DNA from: Ardenticatenales bacterium
GTDB lineage: Bacteria > Chloroflexota > Anaerolineae > Promineifilales > Promineifilaceae
Direction: 5' to 3'
Assembly (NCBI GenBank): GCA_020634515.1
Contig: JACKBL010000005.1
Coordinates: forward strand, 186,001 to 250,000
Length of the DNA stretch: 64,000 nucleotides
Position numbers and translations under genes: made by a program
The notes under the pieces: generated by a model
What the model was told of the DNA's origin: nothing
Database searches by the model: none
Seen by the model: only the letters and a program-made list of their open reading frames with translations
In this document: positions 29,367 through 38,149 of the stretch, in pieces
How positions within the stretch are numbered: position 1 is the stretch's first letter
Layout: each line of letters opens with the position of its first letter

Positions 29367-30230
29367 CTAAAAAATTTCGTCGGCCACGACGGTTTCGTCC
29401 AGAAATCGCAGTCGGTCCGACGTGAATCCGGGCAGGGCCAGGCTCAAAAACGTCATCAGACCGCGCACATCATCCGCGGTCAGGTCGTAGCGCAGGTCGC
29501 GCAGGTAGCGGACGCAGACGCCTGTGGGTAGGGCTAAGGTGGGAGCGTAATTGCCGGCAATTTGCGGCAGATGCGCCAGTCCCGCTTGTTTACTTTCCTC
29601 GATCGCCGCCAGCACTCCTCGTTCGTGCAGCGCGGCCACGGCTTCCCGCCGCGCCGCCCACAGCGCAAAGACAAACGGCAGGCCGGTCAACTTCAACCAT
29701 TCATCCCCCAGATCAAAAATCGTGGGGCGGCCAAAGCTGAAGTCGCGCGGCAGTTCCCGATGCAAATACCCTTCGACCAGCGCCGTATCGCCAATGACCA
29801 GCGCCGCCTGCGCCTCGCGCAGCATCGAGGGCAGATGCTGCGGGCGCGTGATCATCGCCGGCGCAATCTGGTAGCGGTGCGCGCAGAGGACGCGCAGCAG
29901 GGCCACGCTGGTGGCGGAGTGGTCCGTGAGGGCGATGGTCTCTCCGGCCAGTTCGTAGATGTCCGGCTTCCAACTAAACAGAAGGACGGTCTTCACCGCG
30001 CCCAAGGAGGCGATGCTGTGCCCGCGCAGGATGGCGAATTTGTCGGTGTGTTGGGCGGCGAAATAGGCGGAGATGGGGGCCAGATCGATCTCGCCGGCCA
30101 GCAAGGCCTGGTTCAACGCCGTGGGGACGCCGCGCACGAAGCGCACGCCCTTGGGGGCCAGCCGCGCTTCCAGATCGTACTGGAATGGCTGGGTGTTCAG
30201 GTAATCGATTAAGCCAATTGTGAAGCTCAT
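29367..30230 (-). CDS. mqnA: Chorismate dehydratase MqnA
   Basis: The 287-residue protein matches the MqnA periplasmic-binding-like fold: IGLIDYLNTQPFQYDL at the start, GVPTALNQALLAGEIDLAPIS, and IGDTALVEG in the middle. MqnA removes water from chorismate to give 3-[(1-carboxyvinyl)oxy]benzoate, the first step of the futalosine route. It lies immediately upstream of mqnC and downstream of the DCC-family gene, whose stop is 15 bases before its start. Confidence 0.93.
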   Translation of the reverse strand: MSFTIGLIDYLNTQPFQYDLEARLAPKGVRFVRGVPTALNQALLAGEIDLAPISAYFAAQHTDKFAILRGHSIASLGAVKTVLLFSWKPDIYELAGETIALTDHSATSVALLRVLCAHRYQIAPAMITRPQHLPSMLREAQAALVIGDTALVEGYLHRELPRDFSFGRPTIFDLGDEWLKLTGLPFVFALWAARREAVAALHERGVLAAIEESKQAGLAHLPQIAGNYAPTLALPTGVCVRYLRDLRYDLTADDVRGLMTFLSLALPGFTSDRLRFLDETVVADEIF

Positions 30231-30245
30231 GTGATAATCCAGCGT

Positions 30246-30656
30246 CTATTCAGAGTCCGGGGGTGGAGGCGGCAGGGCGCACGCCGCCGTACTGCCCGGC
30301 ATCATCATGCGATGGTCCGCAATCCATTGATAAACCCAATCTTCCAATTGCCGCGGGCCGGGCAGGCGGTAGAGCCATGTCAGCGGGCGTGCCCACCAGG
30401 CGTAGCCCATGGCGGCGTTGATGGCCGCTGCCCCGCCGCAAAGCGCGCCCGCCGGGTTGACGAACCATACTTTGCTCATGCCATCCGCCGCCGTCAGCCC
30501 CAGTTCGGCCATGCGTTCGGGGATGCGCTGCCACGGCGCAACGGCTACCCGGCCCCGCGTCCACGTCTGCACGAGACGGGCGCTTTTCTCTCAAAATCCG
30601 CAGTCGCCGTCGTAAATGAGCAGGGGCGTTATGTGTTGAACGGTGTCTGTTTTCAT
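30246..30656 (-). CDS. DCC/DUF393 thiol oxidoreductase with in-frame UGA in place of the second CxxC cysteine
   Basis: Read from ATG 30656, the frame gives LLIYDGDCGF, then a TGA codon at 30593-30591, then EKSARLVQTWTRG and a full DUF393 body (LTAADGMSKVWFVNPAGALCGG, then AAAINAA, and LEDWVYQWIADHR) ending at TAG 30246. Family members begin YDGDCxFC, so the TGA replaces exactly the second cysteine of CxxC and would give C-G-F-U if read as selenocysteine. A small hairpin (CGTCT/AGACG) begins about 15 bases after the TGA with its loop starting at 18. Alternatives are a nonsense mutation or a sequencing error. No ribosome binding site is visible upstream, where a repeat element begins. Confidence 0.6.
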
Positions 30657-30657
30657 C

Positions 30658-30755
30658 ACTGAAAAAACCGGGTTTTTCGAGTGCCCGGCCAAAATTACCA
30701 GAGTGGTTCATGTGTAAAAACCCGGTTTTTGGCCTTTTTTCAGTAGAGTCAAGAT
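30658..30755 (-). repeat. AAACCCGG hairpin element, copy 1
   Basis: CTGAAAAAACCGGGTTTTTC on the left and GTAAAAACCCGGTTTTTGGC on the right enclose about 35 bases, followed by CTTTTTTCAGTAGAGTCAAG. An inverted copy lies at 51460-51562 with nearly the same sequence, including the outer TGACTCTACTGAAAAAAGG. The core stem matches the acnA terminator, so both terminator-like and mobile origins are possible. Confidence 0.8.
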
Positions 30756-30824
30756 TGGTCTATTTTTGGAGAAGGAACCGATCTGGGAAATGCCGGCATT
30801 GGCAACGGACGCCATTGGCAACAT

Positions 30825-31946
30825 TCATAATCCCTCGTGAACCTTCACCACGTTATACACCGTATCCCGCTCCACAGGAATACGCCCCGCAGCCCGGATC
30901 AGGCGCATCAACTCGCCCCGACCCATATGCTCTTCCGTTTGGGCGCCGGCGTCATGGTAGATGTGTTCTTCCACGATAGTGCCATCAATATCGTTGGCGC
31001 CGAAATCCAGGCCGATCTGCGCCATAGCCGGCGTCAACATCACCCAATATGCCTTGATGTGCGGAAAATTATCGAGCATGATGCGGCTCACGGCCAGCGT
31101 CTTCATATCGTCTATCCCGCTGGTCCAACGCCGCTTCAGCCGCCGCCCCAGGCCATTTTCCATGGGGTGGAACGCCAGGGGGATAAAGGTCTGGAATCGT
31201 CCCGGCGTGCCGGCGGCAATGTCCTTATCCTGCTGTTCACGCAGCGCCACCAGGTGATGCACGCGATGCTCATACGTTTCGATGTGCCCGTAGAGCATGG
31301 TCGCGTTGGTCATCAGCCCTAGCTCGTGCGCCACGCTATGAATCTCCAGCCAGCGTTCCATGTTGGCCTTTTCCGGGCAGATTTTGCGGCGCACGTCCCA
31401 ATGGAAGATTTCCGCGCCGCCGCCAGGCATCGAGTCCAGACCGGCGGCAACCAGTTCACTGAGGATGGCGTGGTCATCTTTTTGCTCCAACTGGCAAAAG
31501 AAATCAATCTCCACGGCGGTGAACGCTTTGAGATGCACCCACGGATACGCCTGCTTGAGCGCGCGCAGCAGGTCCACGTAATACTGAAAGCCTAGCTGCG
31601 GATGCAGCCCGCCAACGATGTGGAACTCGGTGATGCCTTCGTCCACGGTGGGCTTGATTTTGGCGACAACTTCGTCCGGCATGAAGGTGTATGCGCCGGG
31701 CATGTTGTCGCTGGTGCGGGCAAAGGAGCAAAAGTTGCAGTGGAAGGCGCAGACGTTGGTGGGGTTGATGTGTCGATTCTTGTTGAAGTAGACATAATCC
31801 CCATGCTTGCGCTGGCGCACGGTGGAAGCCATCTCACCCAGCGCGATCAAGTCGTTGCTTTCGTAAAGGCGGATGCCTTCTTCGTAGGTGACGCGCTCTC
31901 CCTCAATCACCTTTTCGTAAATGTCACGAATGCCGTTTGGCGTCAT
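30825..31946 (-). CDS. mqnE: Aminodeoxyfutalosine synthase MqnE (radical SAM)
   Basis: From ATG 31946 (GGAG upstream) the 373-residue protein shows the cluster motif NPTNVCAFHCNFCSFAR, then HIVGGLHPQLGFQYYVDLLR, SMPGGGAEIFHWDVR and LDFGANDIDGTIVEE, all typical of MqnE. It couples the MqnA product to SAM, giving aminofutalosine. The 50 codons upstream in the same frame lack family similarity. Together with mqnA, mqnC, the deaminase and a UbiD-like gene this provides most of the futalosine pathway; futalosine hydrolase (MqnB) and MqnD are not in the window. Confidence 0.94.
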   Translation of the reverse strand: MTPNGIRDIYEKVIEGERVTYEEGIRLYESNDLIALGEMASTVRQRKHGDYVYFNKNRHINPTNVCAFHCNFCSFARTSDNMPGAYTFMPDEVVAKIKPTVDEGITEFHIVGGLHPQLGFQYYVDLLRALKQAYPWVHLKAFTAVEIDFFCQLEQKDDHAILSELVAAGLDSMPGGGAEIFHWDVRRKICPEKANMERWLEIHSVAHELGLMTNATMLYGHIETYEHRVHHLVALREQQDKDIAAGTPGRFQTFIPLAFHPMENGLGRRLKRRWTSGIDDMKTLAVSRIMLDNFPHIKAYWVMLTPAMAQIGLDFGANDIDGTIVEEHIYHDAGAQTEEHMGRGELMRLIRAAGRIPVERDTVYNVVKVHEGL

Positions 31947-32004
31947 GGTGGTTCTCCAGAAATAATGAACAGTGGCCAGCGCCGGCTGGCCGAAAATTAC
32001 GCGC

Positions 32005-33066
32005 TCATTCGCGCGGGCGGATGCGGGCCATGAAGTGGGTGTGCGCCCAGCGGCCATCACCAAAAGAAAAGAAGCGTCTGGTTCCTTCGTGGACAAAGCC
32101 CTTCTTTTCGTAGAGATGGATGGCCGCGGGATTGTCGGTGAAGACGTCCAGTTCGACCCGTTTTAGATTGAGCCAGTTGTCGGCCAGGTCAAGGATGTGG
32201 TCCATGAGACGGGAGCCAATGCGCCGGTTCCAATAATCTTCATGCACCGACAATCCTAGCTCGCCGCAGTGGGACAGGCGGGGATTGGGCGGCTGCCACA
32301 AGTGAATTTGCCCTACCAGTTTGTGCCCATCCAGGGCAACGAAGCGGTAAAGACCGGGCTGCCGCATGTTGAGGCGCTCCGCCGCCGCCGGCAGTTCTAT
32401 GCTGGGGATCCTGGCAGTGCCGCGGCAAATGGCGCGTTGCCGCAAGAGTTCGTACCATCCTTCCAGGTCTTCCTGGCGTGGTGGGCGAATGGTGATGGGC
32501 AGCGGCGGCGCTGATGGGGTAGTCGAAGACAGGAGTGGGGGCGTGGTGGGCGGCGGCTGCGCGGCGAAATCCGGGCTGAGGCGGGCCATCACGTACTCAT
32601 CCGCCCAGCGCCCGCCGCCATAGGTGGCATAGCGGCGGCAGCCCTCAATCTCAAAGCCGAATTTCTGATAGAGGTGAATGGCTGCGTCGTTGTCCGTCAT
32701 CACTTCCAACTGCACCCGTTTTAAGTTGAGCCAGTTGTCGGCGAGGTCTAGAGCGGCGGCCATCAGGTGGCTGCCTACGCCCTGGTTCCAGTACGCCGGA
32801 CCGACGTACAGGCCGAGCCGGGCGGCGTGGCGGCGACGCGGACTGCTTTCTACGGTGAGGCTGATGTTCCCGACGGCCTCGCCGTCTATTTCCGCAACGA
32901 GGCGGTGTTGTTCCGGCTTGTGGTTCTCGATGTGGGCCAGTGTCTCCGCGTATTCCATGCTGGGCAGTTGCAGCAAGTTGCGGGCGACTTCGGGCAGCGT
33001 TATCAGGCGGTACAATGCTTCCGCGTCTTCTTGTCGCAGTGGGCGGACTAAGATTTTGGCCTTCAT
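32005..33066 (-). CDS. Tandem-GNAT N-acetyltransferase
   Basis: Two complete GNAT domains are fused through a Pro/Thr/Ser linker (residues ~172-195). Each has the acetyl-CoA loop region and the same terminal block: domain 1 WNQGVGSHLMAAALDLADNW, domain 2 WNRRIGSRLMDHILDLADNW, each followed by LNLKRV and then AIHLY with Y/E-K-F/G-F. Resemblance between halves indicates internal duplication. In domain 2 the Q/R-x-x-G-x-G/A loop is degraded (RRIGSR), so only one half may be fully active. The protein lies between mqnE and the UbiD gene without an obvious pathway link. Confidence 0.88.
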   Translation of the reverse strand: MKAKILVRPLRQEDAEALYRLITLPEVARNLLQLPSMEYAETLAHIENHKPEQHRLVAEIDGEAVGNISLTVESSPRRRHAARLGLYVGPAYWNQGVGSHLMAAALDLADNWLNLKRVQLEVMTDNDAAIHLYQKFGFEIEGCRRYATYGGGRWADEYVMARLSPDFAAQPPPTTPPLLSSTTPSAPPLPITIRPPRQEDLEGWYELLRQRAICRGTARIPSIELPAAAERLNMRQPGLYRFVALDGHKLVGQIHLWQPPNPRLSHCGELGLSVHEDYWNRRIGSRLMDHILDLADNWLNLKRVELDVFTDNPAAIHLYEKKGFVHEGTRRFFSFGDGRWAHTHFMARIRPRE

Positions 33067-33085
33067 CTTCCTGCCTTTTGCCTTT

Positions 33086-34549
33086 TCAAATGCCGTAGCT
33101 GTCCCATTTGCGGTCTACCAGGGCCTTGATTTCCGCGCTCATGTCGATTTCCGCCGGCCAGCCGCGTTCGTGGCCGTCTTGGGGGCCTTTTGTGGTGGCG
33201 TCGATGCCCATTTTGCCGCCAAAGGAGTCGCGCACGGCGGAATGGTCCAACTGGTCCACGGGACCATCGACGATGACGGTGTCGCGCCGCCAATCGACGT
33301 TGCCGAGGACGCGCCAGGCGACTGCGGATAGGTTGTGGACGTCGACGTCGTGGTCTACGATGACGATGGCTTTGGTGAGCATCATCAGGCCCAACCCCCA
33401 AAGGCCGTAGATGACTTTGAAGGGGTGGCCGGGGTACCGTTTTTTGATGCTGACGATGATGAGGTTGTGGAAGACGCCTTCTGCCGGCATATTCACGTCC
33501 ACAATCTCCCCCTGAAAAATTTTCATCAGCGGCAAAAAGAGCCGCTCCGTGGCCTTGCCCATCCAGTAATCTTCCATCGGCGGCTTGCCCACAATCGTCG
33601 TCGGATAAATGGGCTGGCGGCGGTGGGTGATGGCCGTGACGTGGAAGGTGGGGAAGGTGTCGGCGGGGGTGTAGAAGCCGGTGTGGTCGCCGAAGGGGCC
33701 TTCCGTCCGCTGGTCGTTGGGGTCCACGTAACCTTCGATGACGATTTCCGCGTTTGCCGGCACTTCCAACGGCTGCGATACACAATCCACAAACGGCACC
33801 GGCTTGCCTCGCAGCCAGCCCGCCAGCAGATATTCATCAATCCCCGGCGGCAGCGGCGCGCTGGCGCACCACATCTGTGCCGGGTCGCCGCCGAGAACGA
33901 TGGCGGCGGGAATGGCCGGTTTGTTCAGTTCGCGGGCCAGGTGTTCATGCTCCGCGCCGCTCTTGTGCCGCTGCCAGTGCATGGCCGCCGTCTTTTCGTC
34001 GTACACCTGCACGCGGTACATGCCCACGTTGCGCTGGTTCGTGACCGGATCGCGCGTGATCACCTGCATCAAGGTGATGTAGCGCCCGCCGTCGTCGGGC
34101 CAGCAGTGGAGGATGGGCAGGCTGTGCAGCGAGGCGTCGTCGGTGTGCACGACTTCCTGGCACGCGCCCTGGCGTACTTTGTGTGGCTTCAGGCCAACGG
34201 CACGCAGGGCGCCAAAGAGGTCGGTGGCCCGCCCGATGGTTGCGCCCAATCCCTGCGGCAGTTTCATGTCAATGAGGGTGGCGAGGTTGTGGTTGAGTTG
34301 TTCCAGGTTGTCCACGCCGAGGGCGAGGGACATGCGTTTTTCGCTGCCAAAGGCGTTGATCAGCACGGGTATGTCATAGCCGGCGACGTTTTCGAAGAGG
34401 AGGGCTTTGTTGCCGGATGCCGGCATTTTACTCACCCGGTCCGTAATCTCCGTAATCTCCAGGTCGCGGTTCACGGGGACCGTAATCCGGCGCAGTTCGC
34501 CCGCTTTTTCCAGGGTGTCGATGAAGTGAGAAAGGTCTTTGTAGGCCAT
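33086..34549 (-). CDS. UbiD-family decarboxylase (menaquinone-type)
   Basis: The ~487-residue protein has UbiD features: MAYKDLSHFIDTLEKAGELR at the start, a middle segment with KPAIPAAIVLGGDPAQMWCA, and EIVIEGYVDPNDQRTEGPFG with EGPFGDHTGFY, which includes conserved acidic residues of the prenylated-FMN site. It probably decarboxylates 1,4-dihydroxy-6-naphthoate or its prenylated form in the futalosine pathway, given the neighbours mqnE, mqnA and mqnC. A UbiX flavin prenyltransferase is not in the window. The start ATG 34549 fits the family N-terminus better than the upstream ATG 34600. Confidence 0.9.
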   Translation of the reverse strand: MAYKDLSHFIDTLEKAGELRRITVPVNRDLEITEITDRVSKMPASGNKALLFENVAGYDIPVLINAFGSEKRMSLALGVDNLEQLNHNLATLIDMKLPQGLGATIGRATDLFGALRAVGLKPHKVRQGACQEVVHTDDASLHSLPILHCWPDDGGRYITLMQVITRDPVTNQRNVGMYRVQVYDEKTAAMHWQRHKSGAEHEHLARELNKPAIPAAIVLGGDPAQMWCASAPLPPGIDEYLLAGWLRGKPVPFVDCVSQPLEVPANAEIVIEGYVDPNDQRTEGPFGDHTGFYTPADTFPTFHVTAITHRRQPIYPTTIVGKPPMEDYWMGKATERLFLPLMKIFQGEIVDVNMPAEGVFHNLIIVSIKKRYPGHPFKVIYGLWGLGLMMLTKAIVIVDHDVDVHNLSAVAWRVLGNVDWRRDTVIVDGPVDQLDHSAVRDSFGGKMGIDATTKGPQDGHERGWPAEIDMSAEIKALVDRKWDSYGI

Positions 34550-34657
34550 GATGTCCGTCGTCTGGTTGCGCCGTATCGTGACGGCGCGTTGTTGATCCAT
34601 CGCCGCGCGGAATTATAGCATACGTTCCCGGTGAGGATACGCCGCGACAAGGTTTAT

Positions 34658-34681
34658 AACTTTCAATACATTCTGAAAGTT
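34658..34681. promoter_or_regulatory. Inverted repeat between ubiD-like and Rpn-like genes
   Basis: Perfect arms AACTTTCA and TGAAAGTT separated by 8 bases, in the divergent intergenic region. Its spacing suits a dimeric regulator binding site, but no promoter boxes could be placed with certainty. Confidence 0.35.
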
Positions 34682-34787
34682 TGTGTGAATGTTATCACAA
34701 GGGGAAAATGCCGGCAACCGGATACAGCGCAAAACCACCTACAAACCGGATTTCAATTCACCCTCCCTTTATGCTACACTAGGGGTC

Positions 34788-35741
34788 ATGAGCGAAACAG
34801 ACAACCCCTTGAAGCTGCTGATCACGGAATATCGAGAAGCATTTGCCGCCTGGTTGCTCGGTCGAGGCGTTAGCTTTGTGCGCCCGCTGAATGTCGAGTT
34901 CCCCGCGCAGGGAGCGCGCAGTGACCTATTGTTCGAAGTGGTAGATACCTTGGGAAACCTCATTTATTTGCACATTGAACTCCAGGGGCCACGTTCATCG
35001 GAACCGATGCCACTGCGAATGTTGGATTATCTGACACGCATCATTCGTCGAGACATTGGTATTCCTCAAGATGCGCAAGCCCCACGGCTGCAAGGGGTCG
35101 TCATCTACGTTGGCGAAGGGGCCGGCCGAGGTGATACGGGGCACTATGAGGTTTTGGGGCTGGACGGGGACATCAGCTTGCGCTGGCAATACCAGACCCT
35201 GCGCTTGTGGGAGATGGATGCCGAGAATCTGTTGGCACTGGGCAGTCCCGCTTTGCTTGCGTTGATAGGACAGACGAGAATGCCTCAGCCAGAACGAGTT
35301 TTATCGCAAGCTGTGGCAGCTATTCAAGGAATGGATGAGGCGCAGCACAAGGAGTGGCTATTGGCGGCATTGATGAGCTTGTTGCCAAACGAGGAGATAT
35401 CGAAAATGGTTGAACAGTTCCTGGAACAGAATGACGAATTGTTGAATACACCCTATTTGCGCAAGATGCGGCGCATAGGGTGGGAGAAGGGCTTGCAGGA
35501 AGGACGGGAAGCGGGTCGTGAGGAGGGTCGTGAGGAGGGTCGTGAGGAGGCACTGCGCGAGGCGATTTTAGGCGGCATTATTCAGCGGTTCAACCCGCCG
35601 GCATCCGAGTATCGCGCCGTTGAGGAGATTTTGGTGCGTATAGAACCTTCCACTGCCTTGCGGCAATTGCTGATGGCACTGTTTGACGCAGCTGATTTCG
35701 CGGCGTTTTGGGCGCGCGTGCAGGAGGCTGTTGCAGAATAA
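34788..35741 (+). CDS. Rpn-family recombination-promoting nuclease/putative transposase
   Basis: ATG 34788 follows AGGGG. The 317-residue protein has the PD-(D/E)xK nuclease core of the Rpn/DUF4351-type family: RSDLLFEV with Asp46 and HIELQG with Glu64 and Gln66. A C-terminal coiled region contains EGREAGREEGREEGREE repeats near residue 245, common in this family. These proteins cut DNA and promote RecA-independent recombination; some act in phage defence. It is flanked by dispersed inverted repeats and has the look of a mobile or horizontally acquired gene. Confidence 0.85.
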   Translation: MSETDNPLKLLITEYREAFAAWLLGRGVSFVRPLNVEFPAQGARSDLLFEVVDTLGNLIYLHIELQGPRSSEPMPLRMLDYLTRIIRRDIGIPQDAQAPRLQGVVIYVGEGAGRGDTGHYEVLGLDGDISLRWQYQTLRLWEMDAENLLALGSPALLALIGQTRMPQPERVLSQAVAAIQGMDEAQHKEWLLAALMSLLPNEEISKMVEQFLEQNDELLNTPYLRKMRRIGWEKGLQEGREAGREEGREEGREEALREAILGGIIQRFNPPASEYRAVEEILVRIEPSTALRQLLMALFDAADFAAFWARVQEAVAE

Positions 35742-35742
35742 A

Positions 35743-35778
35743 ACCTTCCCGGAAGCTCGATTTAGCTTCCGGGAAGGT
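35743..35778. repeat. Inverted-repeat element, GGAAGCT family copy 3
   Basis: Perfect 15-bp arms ACCTTCCCGGAAGCT and AGCTTCCGGGAAGGT with a 6-base loop, one base after the Rpn-like stop codon and 14 bases before the converging beta-helix gene stop. It may double as a bidirectional terminator. Confidence 0.8.
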
Positions 35779-35792
35779 GGTGGTGAAACTTA

Positions 35793-37805
35793 CTACGGAA
35801 CTTTGTTCCCCACCCAGTAACCCGCTACCCCGGAGCCATCCTGGCACATGCGCCAGCCGCGCAGTTGCGTGGCGCTGACGAAGCGGCCAAAGGCGTGTAC
35901 GTCGCAGGCCGTTCCCGGATCCGCCTGGAAGTTAAAGGCGGGTGGCGACTGCTGAAAACTCCACGTCCCCGTATCCCCGTTTTCATCCACATAGACACCG
36001 CCCGCGAGCAGCGCGTAGCGTCCCGTGCCACTGGTCCCGTTGTTTAGCGTGTATTGCGTGCTGAAGGTGAGGACCGTCTGCGCCCAGGTGGCTTCATAGG
36101 CACCAATGTCGCATGCGGCTCCTTGCGGGCGCGCCACCCCGCGCTGGTCCAGATTGTTGATCGGAGGAACGGCGCAGGCGGCGTTGCTGCCGGCATTGAT
36201 CGCCCCGCTCCCAGGCAACAACGCATGAGTCTCCGTGGGACCGCCATTGTCCTTCAACTGCCCCAGCAGCGGATTCGTATTTACCTTATCACTGCCCTGC
36301 GTAAACTGGCAGGTGTTGTGGTCCTCCAGGTTATTGCCTTGCGACGTGAGCGTGCCCTGGAAGTTGTAGCAGCTTGCATTACCGGGAGAGCTGTTATCGC
36401 CAACCAATGTGTTACGAGAATTCACGTTGGCGCTGACGTTAAACTTCAGATTCGCCAGACCGCCACCGCTGCTGCTGGCCGTATTGTTGGCAATGGTCGT
36501 GTTAATCAGGGTGAGGGAACTGGCCGCATTCAGTCCCACGGCCATCACGCCGCCGCCAAAGCCGCTGAAATCGGTGGGACCGCCGCTGCCGTTGGCCTCG
36601 TTGTGGCTGATGGTCGTGTTGGCGATGGTGGCCGTGCCGTTGACCAGATAAACGCCGCCGCCATCGCCGAGGACGAAGCCGGTGAGGGGGTGCGTGGTGT
36701 TATAGCTGACGGTGCTGTTGGTCAGGCTGAGGGTGGCGATGAGATTGGTGGGCAGGTCAATGCCGCTGCTGATGCCGCCGCCGTCCACGGCGCTGTTGTG
36801 GCTGATAGTGCTGCGGTCAATCGTCAGGTTGGCCTGGGCGTTGGACGTGCCGCGGAAGAAGCTGTTTTGGATGCCGCCGCCCAATCCTTCGGTGTGGTCG
36901 AGGCCGTTGGCGGTGTTGTAGGTGATGGTGCTGGCGGAAATCGTCGCTGTGGCGGTGCGGCCTGTGTTGGCGGTGTTGTCAATGCCGCCGCCGCCGAGGC
37001 CGTCAATGGTGTTGTGGCTGACGTCGGCGCTGGTCAACGTCAGGGTGGCGTTGCCTTCGATGGCGTGGTTGGCGATGCCCCCGCCCGCGCCAGGGTCGGC
37101 GTCCACGGTGCTGACGTTGTAGGTGACGGCGGTGCCGGTGAGGGTGACGCTGCCGCTGCGGTTGTAGATGCCGCCGCCGGCGTTGGTGGTGGTGTTGCTG
37201 CTGACGCTGCCGCCGTTGAGGGCGGTGGTGGCGCTGCTCCAATTGCTGAGGCCGCCGCCGCTGGTGCCGCTGTTGTTGTTGAGGAGGGCGGTGTTGTTGA
37301 GGGTGAGAATGCCGGCATTAAACACCCCTCCCCCGCCGACACCCGTTCCATCCGTATTCGCCGACCCATTTTGCAGCGTCAAGTCGTTCAGCGTCAGATT
37401 GCCCGCCGTGTTCACGTAGACCAGGCGGAACGGCGGCGTCCCCGGCGCGGCGCTGCGTTCAATCACGCTGTTATGGCCGTTAATGACCATGACACTGGTG
37501 ATGACGGGCAGCCCCGTGCCGTCATCCGTATTGTTGTGCGGCGTGGCCAGGGTGTAGGTTCCGGGCAGCAGTTCGATCACGTCGCTGCCACTGCCGGCGG
37601 CGCAATCGGCGTAAGTGCCGGCATCATTGTTCGCGTTAACGATAGCCTCCATCAGCGAGCAAGCGCCATCCGCGCTGATACCCGGGGAGAGCGTGGTGAC
37701 GGAAATGGTAGCCGCGGGCGCATCGGCACTGGCCGCCGCGGCCTGGCTGGAAGCCAGTGCAAGAAAGAAGATTGACAAAAGAGGGAACCACAAATGGCGT
37801 TTCAT
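35793..37805 (-). CDS. Secreted parallel beta-helix (choice-of-anchor Q) protein
   Basis: The 670-residue protein starts with a Sec signal peptide (MKRHLWFPLLSIFFLALASS, cleavage near AAAASA). The mature N-terminus carries the CSLMEAIVNANNDAG motif seen in CSLREAI-type adhesin-like proteins. Then come repeated right-handed beta-helix coils with phrases such as NNTALLNNNSGTSGGGLSN and NTTIANNTASSSGGGLAN. The end has the choice-of-anchor Q block (GSGAINAGSNAACAVPPINN, then DQRGVARPQGAACDIGAYE) and a ~90-residue tail with a possible Cys pair. It is presumably a surface or extracellular protein; ligand unknown. The gene is monocistronic. Confidence 0.85.
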   Translation of the reverse strand: MKRHLWFPLLSIFFLALASSQAAAASADAPAATISVTTLSPGISADGACSLMEAIVNANNDAGTYADCAAGSGSDVIELLPGTYTLATPHNNTDDGTGLPVITSVMVINGHNSVIERSAAPGTPPFRLVYVNTAGNLTLNDLTLQNGSANTDGTGVGGGGVFNAGILTLNNTALLNNNSGTSGGGLSNWSSATTALNGGSVSSNTTTNAGGGIYNRSGSVTLTGTAVTYNVSTVDADPGAGGGIANHAIEGNATLTLTSADVSHNTIDGLGGGGIDNTANTGRTATATISASTITYNTANGLDHTEGLGGGIQNSFFRGTSNAQANLTIDRSTISHNSAVDGGGISSGIDLPTNLIATLSLTNSTVSYNTTHPLTGFVLGDGGGVYLVNGTATIANTTISHNEANGSGGPTDFSGFGGGVMAVGLNAASSLTLINTTIANNTASSSGGGLANLKFNVSANVNSRNTLVGDNSSPGNASCYNFQGTLTSQGNNLEDHNTCQFTQGSDKVNTNPLLGQLKDNGGPTETHALLPGSGAINAGSNAACAVPPINNLDQRGVARPQGAACDIGAYEATWAQTVLTFSTQYTLNNGTSGTGRYALLAGGVYVDENGDTGTWSFQQSPPAFNFQADPGTACDVHAFGRFVSATQLRGWRMCQDGSGVAGYWVGNKVP

Positions 37806-38149
37806 AAATCTATCCTTTGGCGTTTTGCAACTGCTAAGCTAGATGGGACCAATTTTCCGAGAGCGTTAGGAGTTACGGCGTTTTTTCCAAACTGTGCGAT
37901 GTTACCCGGCGGGGGCGCCGGCAACTTGGGAAGAAATGAGCGGGTGCCAGCGAAACCGTGGCAGCCAGGGAGGTTGTCTCTGTGTTAACACGACGGCCGC
38001 CATGATGTCATGAAGTATAGCAGTGCCCCGATGGTAGACCAATTGCCGGCGAAACAGCGCACAAAACAAACAGCCGCTTGCTCAGGTCTTGCCCTGGCAG
38101 GCGGCTGCAAAAGTGCGCGGCGCGGTGTTGTCGTGGATTATTCGTGCGC
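37806..38149. other. Intergenic region with partial repeat and liv-end hairpin
   Basis: No gene is supported. It has a partial ATTGGACCAATT-family copy (37826-37862: GCAACTGCTAAGCTAGATGG then GACCAATTTTC) and a hairpin with arms CAGCCGC (38071-38077) and GCGGCTG (38101-38107) about 43 bases beyond the livF stop, which may end the liv transcript. The remainder shows nothing recognisable. Confidence 0.55.

Noticed and set aside
30250..30711. Alternative 153-codon frame across the DCC-family gene
   Set aside because: It avoids the TGA only by reading another frame, and its translation has no DUF393 motif, whereas the frame with the TGA matches the family on both sides.
36054..37775. 573-codon open frame antisense to the beta-helix protein
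   Set aside because: Shadow of the repetitive beta-helix coding sequence; the translation is a monotonous Val/Ala/Gly/Arg run and the opposite strand has a clear signal peptide and domains.
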